Source: an uncultured Prevotellaceae bacterium (GTDB taxonomy: Bacteria; Bacteroidota; Bacteroidia; Bacteroidales; Bacteroidaceae). From it: a stretch of DNA of 37,592 bases. The notes below the pieces were generated by a model. It worked only from the letters and a program-made list of their open reading frames with translations, was not told the origin of the DNA and ran no database searches. This document shows, one piece after another, positions 31,570 to 37,592 of the stretch. Position numbers and translations under genes: made by a program. The stretch lies in contig CAMYZO010000027.1 of NCBI GenBank assembly GCA_947303855.1, positions 1 to 37,592 on the forward strand, given 5' to 3'. The stretch's first letter is position 1. The number at the start of each line of letters is the position of its first letter.

Positions 31570-33411
31570 CTACTTCAGCTGGGCGTAGAGCTGGCGGTGG
31601 TCCAGGGTGTCCTCGAAGTCGATGACGTCGGTCACCTCCACACAGACGAAGCGGCGCGAGCCGGTGGGGTCGGTGAGGGGTTTCTGTTGGTTGGTGGTGC
31701 CTATGAACGAGGCGTAGCGGCGGTACTGCTTGTAGGCCTTGCCGTAGGGCGGCCGGAACTTCACGTCGGCCGTCGACAGCAGGTATTTCAGGAGCACCTG
31801 CTGGCGGGCGGTGGTCTTGTCGAACTCGTCGATGTTGATGAGCGCAAACGAGGTGAGGCCGAGGTTCAGGTCGGTCTCGTTCTTGAAGTTGATGCGGTCG
31901 TTGTAGTAGTCGCGCAGCTCCTTGGGCAGCAGGATACGGCAGAAGCTGGACTTGCCGCAGCCCTGACGGCCTATGAGCAGCGGCACCAGGGCATTACCCG
32001 TCAGCGACTGCTTGCCCTGCCAGTGGGCCACCATGCCGAGCAGCCATGTGTGGAGGTACAGCTGCCAGTGGGGCTGGCTGTTGGGCACCCTTGCTGCCAG
32101 GGCGGCCACGCGGTCCTTTCCGTCCCATGCCGGCAGATGGTCAAGCCAGTCGTTCACGGGGTCGTACTTCTGTATGCGGGGCGACTCAATGAAGCGTGCA
32201 ATATCCCTGTCCCACGACTTCAGTCCCAGTTCCTTGGCTCGCATCGTCATCTCGTTGCGTGCCTCGTCGTCCAGGTCGGCAAAGTCGTCGTCCTCGCCGT
32301 TGTTCAGTCGGTATTGTGCCACGCCGGTCATCACGTTCTTGCGCATCTCGTAGTGGGTGTGCAGGAAGATGTCGGTCTTCATCATCAGCAGCGTGTCCTC
32401 AGGCACGCTCTTCAGCGGCTTCACCTTGTGGCGCCTGGCCCAGTCCTCCATGTCCTGCACGGCATAGACATTGGCGAAGGTGGTCTCCACCAGCAGGCGG
32501 TCGTGGTTCAGCACGGGGTGCAGCAGCGTGAACTTCAGGCCTATCTCCTGCGGGATGCCCTCCGTCAGACAGTGCTGGGCCACCCGCATCACCAGCTCGG
32601 CCTCGCGTTCCTCGTCGGGCAGCTCGAAGTAGTGTCCCAGCACGTCGGCCAGCACAAACTGGTAGTTGAGTATCCATGTGCGCTTCACCGTACGGCCCGG
32701 CATCAGGTAGTCGTTGGCCGCCGCCCTGTCTGCTGTCACTGCCGTCGTGGCGTTTTCCGATGCACCGGCTGCCGTCTGGTCGCCCTCCGTCAGGTCTATA
32801 TAGAAAGGTACAGCGTGCTCACGGTATTTCAGGTCAGGGTCGGCACTGATGTACACCGTCCTGGCTATCAGCGGCTTCAGGGCGTCGAGCGTCAGGTCGA
32901 GTTGGGCGCTGTAAGCCTGGCGTGCCGTATGGTAGAGCTGTTTGTGGAAGCGCTCCACCTGCTCCTCGTCCTGTGGCACGCCGCCGCCGTTGTCTGGCAG
33001 CCGTTCGCCGCGGCACACCACCTTCACCGAGCGGCCCGATGCGCCGAGGAACGCCAGCAGCGTCTGGGGCAGACGGGCGGCCTTGTTGCGCAGGGCGATG
33101 GCCTCGTCGTACGACGACAGGTTGCTGGCCTCAAGCACCAGCAGACCGTTGTAGGTCTTCACCGTCTGCTGCTCCTTCTGCTTCACCAGCTCAGCCGCGA
33201 AGCACAGCCTGGGCAGCGTCATCTTGAAGTCGACGTCAGAGACGAACTGTCCGTCGTCCGTCTTCTTGGCATGCATCAGGTGCCACACCTCGCGCAATTG
33301 TCTCACTTCGGCCAGATAGGCTCCTTCAGCCATCTGCCGCACCACCGCCTTCAGGTCTTCCCTCACCAGCGTCTCCTTGTTTCCCTTACGTTTGAATACT
33401 GAGATTTTCAT
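31570..33411 (-). CDS. VirE/BT4734-like protein (VapE-type, D5-like helicase/ATPase), cut short by in-frame TAG
   Basis: 613 residues from the ATG at 33411 (another ATG at 33417). The longer open frame starts upstream of the promoter and is rejected. N-terminal VirE_N/BT4734-like domain (about 1-280), then the virulence-associated E helicase-like domain: Walker A LIGRQGCGKSSFC, Walker B FALINIDEFDK, and FIGTTNQQKPLTDPTGSRRF, the arginine-finger region. Such proteins occur in Bacteroidetes mobile islands and are thought to act in replication of the element. The gene ends at TAG 31570-31572 exactly where the C-terminal domain should begin. GC content is clearly higher than that of the signalling operon next to it. 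Upstream lies an array of nested repeats. Confidence 0.85.
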   Translation of the reverse strand: MKISVFKRKGNKETLVREDLKAVVRQMAEGAYLAEVRQLREVWHLMHAKKTDDGQFVSDVDFKMTLPRLCFAAELVKQKEQQTVKTYNGLLVLEASNLSSYDEAIALRNKAARLPQTLLAFLGASGRSVKVVCRGERLPDNGGGVPQDEEQVERFHKQLYHTARQAYSAQLDLTLDALKPLIARTVYISADPDLKYREHAVPFYIDLTEGDQTAAGASENATTAVTADRAAANDYLMPGRTVKRTWILNYQFVLADVLGHYFELPDEEREAELVMRVAQHCLTEGIPQEIGLKFTLLHPVLNHDRLLVETTFANVYAVQDMEDWARRHKVKPLKSVPEDTLLMMKTDIFLHTHYEMRKNVMTGVAQYRLNNGEDDDFADLDDEARNEMTMRAKELGLKSWDRDIARFIESPRIQKYDPVNDWLDHLPAWDGKDRVAALAARVPNSQPHWQLYLHTWLLGMVAHWQGKQSLTGNALVPLLIGRQGCGKSSFCRILLPKELRDYYNDRINFKNETDLNLGLTSFALINIDEFDKTTARQQVLLKYLLSTADVKFRPPYGKAYKQYRRYASFIGTTNQQKPLTDPTGSRRFVCVEVTDVIDFEDTLDHRQLYAQLK

Positions 33412-33449
33412 AGTCATTATTTTAGGTTGATTATTCATGTTTCGGCGTG

Positions 33450-33481
33450 CAAAGATACAACAAATTCGCCGTATTTGCAAG
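33450..33481 (-). promoter_or_regulatory. Promoter of the VirE-like gene
   Basis: TATCTTTG (33450-33457) with CTTG (33478-33481) 20 nt upstream on the minus strand. It places the start of transcription about 30 nt before the chosen ATG. Confidence 0.75.
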
Positions 33482-33502
33482 TAGCTCCCTGCGAATAGCC
33501 AT

Positions 33503-33795
33503 CTGTCATCTGTCATGTTTTACGTTAATCGGCTCATTACCAGATGGTTAGTATGCAAAAATTAGGATTCTTACTGTCATATACTGTCATGCTTTGCCCG
33601 AAATCCCGACTTCTCGCGGAAAATCCCGGCCTCTCGCGAAAAAATCCAAGCCTCTCACGGGAAAATCCAAGCCTCTCACGGAAAAAAGCAGGCCTCTCAC
33701 CCTCGCCATCGGCGACATGACAGTATATGACAGTATGATTTCGGCTTAACCTTCTGGAAGCCAAAATTATAACCTAGAAATATGACAGATGACAG
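33503..33795. repeat. Nested inverted repeats of TGTCAT pairs
   Basis: Outer arms: 33503-33516 and 33782-33795, a perfect 14-bp inverted repeat (two TGTCAT at 7-bp spacing). Inner arms: 33572-33591 and 33716-33735, a perfect 20-bp inverted repeat (two TGTCAT at 10-bp spacing). Together eight copies of the hexamer are arranged symmetrically around the direct repeats at 33601-33700. No gene is supported in this interval. The layout is iteron-like, as expected of a replication or partition site, and sits directly upstream of the VirE-like gene. Confidence 0.9.
33601..33700. repeat. Five imperfect 20-bp direct repeats
   Basis: Units of the form AAATCC(C/A)(G/A)GCCTCTC(G/A)CGG, with period 20, 20, 21, 20, at the centre of the nested inverted repeats. 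Two helical turns per unit puts the same face of each unit on one side of the DNA. Confidence 0.88.
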
Positions 33796-33818
33796 TATGT
33801 TTCTGCTCTTTCAAAAAA

Positions 33819-35123
33819 TTATTTCCGGATTATCACCGTCTCAATGCCGCCGTCGGTCATCGTCTGGCGGACGATGGTCAGGCCTCGGCGTGGCGATGGC
33901 AGCCGGACGCCTGACGGCGAGAAGAAATGAGGCGAGCGGGCGGCGGCATCGGACGGTGCAACGGCTATGGCGGTAGGGGCGTTGGCATAGCCTGTCACAC
34001 CCTTGCCCACTTCTACCATGAGCGTGGCACCGGCCCCCGTCTGCTGGTTGCCTACGACCGACGGCACCAGACTGGCGTCGAAGGCAGCGTAGGTGTAATA
34101 CTGGCTGGGCACGAAGTAGTCGATGATGCCCGACTGCTGTTTCAAGTCGTCCTGTCTGTGACAGCCGGTGAGCTGCAGGTTATAGTCGGCGTAGCCCTTC
34201 TTGGGGTCTGTATAGTCCTTGGTGGCTGTGACGCCATCGCCGAACCAGCAGTTCTCGGCAAAGATGTTCGACTTGTAGCCGTAGCCTATGCTGTAGTGGC
34301 AGCCGGTGTTGGTATAGTAGCAGTTCACGATGTGTACCTTGCCGAAGCGTACCCGCGGACAGCGCTCCATGCAGCCCTCGTCCCACCAGCAGTTGGCAAA
34401 GGTGGTGTTCAGGTGACCTTCACTCTCGGTAGCCTTGTCGCTGGAGCCCCATGTGTTGCAGAAGCGGTGGTCGTCGGCCCCGCCACTGCCCCCTTCCTGA
34501 GGTGCAATTCTGTAGACGAAGCGGCACCAGCTGACGCAGATATAGTCTGACTCGTGGTTGCAGTCGAAGCTGCTGTCAACGCCGTCGCCGATGGTGCAGT
34601 GGTCTACCCAGATGCGCCTGACGCCCTGGAAGAGCAGCGCGTCGTCGCCGTCGACATCGTAGGCGCCGGCCCCCTGGATGGTCAGGTTGCGGAGGATGAT
34701 GTTCTCAGAGTCGGCACCGCTGCCGCTTGAGAATTTCATGATGCCGCTATTCTTCTTCGTGCGGTCGTTGCTGAAGATGCGCGAGCCGGGCAGTCCGAGG
34801 ATGGTTTTGTTCTTCACGTGCCATGTGTGCATCTTCTTGAACTCCACCTGTCCTTTGACATAGATAATCATCGGCACGTCGCGCTCGCCCGAGGCCCCTT
34901 TCTTGTTGATGGCAGCGTCGAGTTCGTCTTCTGTGTTCACTACCACCTCTTCGCCGCCTTCACCGCCGGTCACCTCAAAGCCAGGCTGGGCGCCCCATCC
35001 TATGGGCTTGTTTTGGTCATAGGTGCTTAGCGGCTGCTGGCAGTATGCGCTGACAGACAGGGTGAGGAGGGCTGCCAGCAGCAGTTTATGGGAATGAGAG
35101 AGTTTTGTCATGAGATGATTCAT
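33819..35123 (-). CDS. Secreted pectate lyase (polysaccharide lyase family 1 type)
   Basis: 434 residues. Signal peptide (SHKLLLAALLTLSVSAYC), then a right-handed beta-helix. PL1 motifs include IWVDHCTIGDGVDSSFDCNHESDYICVSWCRF (calcium-binding Asp residues) and CPRVRFGKVHIVNCYY (catalytic Arg region). The family cleaves polygalacturonate by beta-elimination with calcium. The last 45 residues (HFFSPSGVRLPSPRRGLTIVRQ) match a C-terminal tail common on Prevotella secreted enzymes. It follows the fucose-isomerase-like gene by 15 bp, so the two are likely cotranscribed, which points to plant cell-wall sugar use. Enzyme family is sure; exact linkage preference is not. Confidence 0.9.
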   Translation of the reverse strand: MNHLMTKLSHSHKLLLAALLTLSVSAYCQQPLSTYDQNKPIGWGAQPGFEVTGGEGGEEVVVNTEDELDAAINKKGASGERDVPMIIYVKGQVEFKKMHTWHVKNKTILGLPGSRIFSNDRTKKNSGIMKFSSGSGADSENIILRNLTIQGAGAYDVDGDDALLFQGVRRIWVDHCTIGDGVDSSFDCNHESDYICVSWCRFVYRIAPQEGGSGGADDHRFCNTWGSSDKATESEGHLNTTFANCWWDEGCMERCPRVRFGKVHIVNCYYTNTGCHYSIGYGYKSNIFAENCWFGDGVTATKDYTDPKKGYADYNLQLTGCHRQDDLKQQSGIIDYFVPSQYYTYAAFDASLVPSVVGNQQTGAGATLMVEVGKGVTGYANAPTAIAVAPSDAAARSPHFFSPSGVRLPSPRRGLTIVRQTMTDGGIETVIIRK

Positions 35124-35138
35124 AGTGTGGGCTGTGTG

Positions 35139-36278
35139 TTATTTGTTAAGCAACTCTTCAATGATTTCCTGGCAGTGGCCGGGCATGACGATGTGGTGGT
35201 TGCCGATGGGACAGGTCAGGAAATAGCGGGTGGTGAGCGTCCTGTCGTCGAGGCGTATCACCTGCTGCGTGCGGCAGAGGTCGGGCTTGGCCTCGTTGCG
35301 CAGCAGGGTGCCTTCGGCAATGAAGTGGCGAGAGAGGTCGCCCGCCATCTTGAAGATGGTGACAGGTCCCTCCTTCATGTAGCCGCGGATGCCCACGCCG
35401 ATGCCTGACTCGAAGTGGGTGTCCAGTTCATAGCGCTCCACCATGTTGAGGGGAATGGTGCAGTGGGCAAAGACCATCTCGCCCGTCTCAGGGTCGATGC
35501 TGGCGGGGTTGGCCTGGAAGCCGGAGACACCCAGCAGCGAGCGCACCACCATCATCGAGAGCATGGCGGGCACGTCGCCTTCGCAGCCTGCCACGTAGCC
35601 GTCGGCATTCAGTCGGGCCAGTGCCATGCAGCCCGTGTTCCTAATCGTTGTCAGCAGGTCGAAGCAGCGCAGGGTGAAGCCCTGCAAGCGGTGCCGGGCC
35701 ATGATGGCCGTCAGTGCTTCGTAGATTTTCTCGCTGTCCGTTATCTCGTCGAGCAGTTCCTGCATGGGGATATCCACCAGTTCTATGCCCAGCACATCCT
35801 TCACCCTCGCCTTGTCGGCATCGCTGGCGATGAGCCAGTCGGAGGGCTTGCCGATGATGCCGAGCCGTGTGCCGCAGAGGGTCTGTCTGGCCTCCTCCGC
35901 CTTTTTCAGCACATGGATGCGGTGGGCTATATAGTCGCTGCTGCCGTGGATAATCTCGCCGCCGATGTTGTGCTGACGCAGGTACGACAGAATCTCCATC
36001 GAGGCGGCGAGCGAATTGCTCTTGCCCGACGTGAGCAGGTAGAACGGCCGACGGCTCTTGGCCTGCAGTTCAGGCAGCAGCCGGCGGAAGATGCCCTCCG
36101 TGCCCCCTGTGCGGACATAGATGAGGTTCAGGCCGTGACTGCCGTAGTCGCTGTAGTCATTGCCTTTCAGTTCATATTCCATGCCAAGGCTCGCCAGGAA
36201 TGCCTGGGTGACGGCCCCCACCGCCTTCTCGTCGTGAAGCTCGGATGTGAGCGTATAAATAGCAGTTGTCTGTTTCAT
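35139..36278 (-). CDS. L-fucose/L-arabinose isomerase-like protein
   Basis: 379 residues. It resembles the fucose-isomerase-like family of Bacteroidetes: ELHDEKAVGAVTQAFLASLG near the N-terminus; FYLLTSGKSNSLAASMEILSYLRQ; GIIGKPSDWLIAS; CEGDVPAMLSMMVVRSLLG; and a C-terminal segment with THFESGIGVGIRGYMKEGPVTIF and MPGHCQEII. It is shorter than true L-fucose isomerase (near 590 residues), lacking the N-terminal substrate-binding part, so the reaction is not assured; isomerisation of a deoxy- or pentose sugar is the best guess. No promoter is seen in the 28-bp gap behind the transposase gene. The pectate lyase gene follows at 15 bp. Confidence 0.75.
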   Translation of the reverse strand: MKQTTAIYTLTSELHDEKAVGAVTQAFLASLGMEYELKGNDYSDYGSHGLNLIYVRTGGTEGIFRRLLPELQAKSRRPFYLLTSGKSNSLAASMEILSYLRQHNIGGEIIHGSSDYIAHRIHVLKKAEEARQTLCGTRLGIIGKPSDWLIASDADKARVKDVLGIELVDIPMQELLDEITDSEKIYEALTAIMARHRLQGFTLRCFDLLTTIRNTGCMALARLNADGYVAGCEGDVPAMLSMMVVRSLLGVSGFQANPASIDPETGEMVFAHCTIPLNMVERYELDTHFESGIGVGIRGYMKEGPVTIFKMAGDLSRHFIAEGTLLRNEAKPDLCRTQQVIRLDDRTLTTRYFLTCPIGNHHIVMPGHCQEIIEELLNK

Positions 36279-36306
36279 GTGTTCTTTGTTATTTGTTGTC
36301 GGTTAG

Positions 36307-37395
36307 TCATTGCTGTGGAATTTCCGTTCTTGTACTGTTCAGCTCATGGCATATTTCTTCAGCCATTCCGTTCAGGGCCACGCAGTCGGCCCGGCTGATA
36401 TGCCGCTTACCGCCATCGTAGGGCCAGGGACTCAGAATGAGCAGCCGCCCGGCAGCACACGCATCGAAGAGGTTGTCGGCAGGCTTGTAGTAGTCGCGGA
36501 AGCCATTATCCGTCAGGAGAATGAAAGGGTGCTGTTCCTGCAGCAGCACCTGCATCACCTGTTTCTCATCGGGCGAGATGAAGGGCGATACCATCATCAC
36601 CGCTTTGCGCGCCTTCAGCACACAGCCGTTCTTGTAGTTGCGCAGCTCCTGATTGTCACCATGCCTGGCCTTCTCCACCATCGTATGCCTGACATGTACC
36701 GGGGCGTAGGCATCCGCCATCAGGAGCGCTATGTTCCCTACGCCGTCATACGAGCGCCCGCCAATCACCACATCCTTCTGTACGCGGAAGAAGCCGGGCC
36801 TGAGGCGCTTGGTAGCCAGCCGCTGCGGGTTCATGTCGATATAGCGAATCGTGGTTTGAAGCTGCGAGTAGCGGGCCATCGGGCGGATGAAGGGCATCTC
36901 CCTGAAAAGCGGCTCCAGCCGGTAATAGGCCTCGTCGCCTATCTGGCCGCGCAGGGCGGCGGCTGTGTCCTCTAAGCGGCGGCTCTCTTCTTTGAGTTTC
37001 TCCCGAATGGCATTCGGGGTAATGAAAGAAGGGGCGGGCAATGAGCAGGCGCGCCCCAGCTTCTTGGCGGCCTGCCAGAAGCCTCTCACCGTCGCCATGA
37101 TGCCCTTGGGCATGGTGCGGCGCACATACAGCACAGCATGCAGGTGGTCGGGCATGAGGCAGAAATGCAGCACCTGCACCTCCGGGTGATGGCCCGGTAT
37201 GCTCATCAGGCAGTCTACCAGCGCATCGCCCAGAGCGGTACGCACCACCGTGGCCTGCGCAGGATTCTCTTCCGGTATGATGAGCCTGCCCAGCACGGGC
37301 TGTCGGTCGGTCACCGTCAGGGTGGCATGATACAATCCTGCCCCCTTCCAGGCTCTGCCCGGCTCCTGCCATTGCCACTGCTCCTGCTCTGCCAT
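36307..37395 (-). CDS. REP-associated tyrosine transposase (RAYT) with a C-terminal Rossmann-like domain
   Basis: 362 residues from the ATG at 37395. The open frame extends to 37488, but that region holds the promoter, so the inner start is chosen. The Y1-transposase/HUH motif appears as HFCLMPDHLHAVLYV, and the catalytic tyrosine region as TTIRYIDMNPQRLATK. The C-terminal 110 residues (KAVMMVSPFISPDEKQVMQVLLQE, DNLFDACAAGRLLILSPWPYDG, ADCVALNGMAEEICHEL) look like a SMF/DprA-like Rossmann module, an addition I recall on Bacteroidetes members. RAYTs are domesticated single-copy enzymes thought to move short REP palindromes. REP-like elements do occur in this window, though not beside this gene. 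Confidence 0.85.
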   Translation of the reverse strand: MAEQEQWQWQEPGRAWKGAGLYHATLTVTDRQPVLGRLIIPEENPAQATVVRTALGDALVDCLMSIPGHHPEVQVLHFCLMPDHLHAVLYVRRTMPKGIMATVRGFWQAAKKLGRACSLPAPSFITPNAIREKLKEESRRLEDTAAALRGQIGDEAYYRLEPLFREMPFIRPMARYSQLQTTIRYIDMNPQRLATKRLRPGFFRVQKDVVIGGRSYDGVGNIALLMADAYAPVHVRHTMVEKARHGDNQELRNYKNGCVLKARKAVMMVSPFISPDEKQVMQVLLQEQHPFILLTDNGFRDYYKPADNLFDACAAGRLLILSPWPYDGGKRHISRADCVALNGMAEEICHELNSTRTEIPQQ

Positions 37396-37457
37396 CTTTC
37401 TGATGTTTCCCTTCGTTATGCCGTCTGTCCGCCTGATAGCGGACAGGTTATCGTTTG

Positions 37458-37489
37458 CAAAGTTAATGAATCCGCCGGAAACTACCAAA
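37458..37489 (-). promoter_or_regulatory. Promoter of the RAYT gene
   Basis: TTTG (37486-37489), 20-nt spacer, TAACTTTG (37458-37465) on the minus strand. It fixes the start codon downstream, at 37395. Confidence 0.85.
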
Positions 37490-37556
37490 GGGTTTTTCCA
37501 TCTTGCTGAAAGTTTTCCCTAAAATTTTGCAAATAGGTTTAAATAGGTGAAAGGAA

Positions 37557-37588
37557 ATTGCAGGCGTCAGGGGTTTTGCTTACTTTTG
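37557..37588 (+). promoter_or_regulatory. Outward promoter at the right edge
   Basis: ATTG (37557-37560), 20-nt spacer, TACTTTTG (37581-37588). It should serve a plus-strand gene beyond the window, divergent from the RAYT gene. Confidence 0.7.
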
Positions 37589-37592
37589 CACC

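Noticed and set aside
31570..31572. TAG recoded as an amino acid genome-wide
   Set aside because: Only one such case is visible, and TAG ends other genes here normally, for example the glycosyltransferase at 15378-15380.
31423..33402. 659-codon open frame on the plus strand
   Set aside because: Antisense shadow of the VirE-like gene, of low-complexity V/L/Q/H composition.
33601..33700. CRISPR array
   Set aside because: The units are contiguous, with no spacers, and diverge from each other; no cas genes nearby.
33537..33764. 75-codon frame with repeated RERLGF-like units on the minus strand
   Set aside because: It only translates the 20-bp direct repeats and inverted repeats; no start signals and no family. 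Treated as a DNA repeat array.

Overview
The window looks like a chromosome segment from a Bacteroidales bacterium, most likely a Prevotella relative. The reasons are: promoters of the Bacteroidetes type (TTTG, 19-20 nt, TAnnTTTG), seen upstream of many genes; weak or absent Shine-Dalgarno sites; a thiamine TonB receptor/PnuC pair; GH97; BACON domains; a VirE/BT4734-like protein; and heptanucleotide tandem repeats at gene joints. No search could be run, so names rest on motifs and recalled family knowledge.

Layout. 1-1275: 5' part of an AAA ATPase gene running off the left edge. 1374-6750 (minus strand): A-type flavoprotein, PfkB sugar kinase, PnuC-type vitamin transporter and a TonB-dependent receptor headed by a TPP riboswitch. 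The transporter and flavoprotein carry REP-like palindromes inside their reading frames. 6802-8745: GH97 glycosidase. 8873-9057: a self-contained small gene (promoter, strong ribosome binding site, 33 codons, terminator). 9118-10119: TerC-family membrane protein, then tRNA-Arg(CCU). 10333-15380 (plus strand): a four-gene set resembling a lipid-linked glycosylation module: polytopic GT-C-like protein, MATE transporter fused to an ATPase domain, polysaccharide deacetylase and GtrB-like glycosyltransferase. 15375-17891: wreck of an RND efflux operon with two large internal deletions. 17943-18558: toxin-antitoxin pair whose toxin is frameshifted. 18595-18960: small winged-helix regulator with 14-residue repeats.

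19077-30595 (minus strand) is the most interesting block. It is a visibly AT-richer, tightly packed operon with two Ser/Thr kinases (one with FHA), a PP2C phosphatase with a membrane anchor, a zinc-ribbon FHA-like protein, an FHA-transmembrane-trypsin protein, a BACON outer-membrane barrel and secreted or lipoprotein partners. I read it as a phosphorylation circuit that reaches from the cytoplasm through the inner membrane to the envelope. About 490 nt of apparently highly structured RNA precedes it.

31219-33800 holds a VirE-like helicase/primase-type gene split by an in-frame TAG, preceded by two nested inverted repeats of TGTCAT pairs around five 20-bp direct repeats. 33819-37489 (minus strand) carries a PL1-type pectate lyase, a fucose-isomerase-like protein and a REP-associated tyrosine transposase. 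A plus-strand promoter at the right edge points out of the window.
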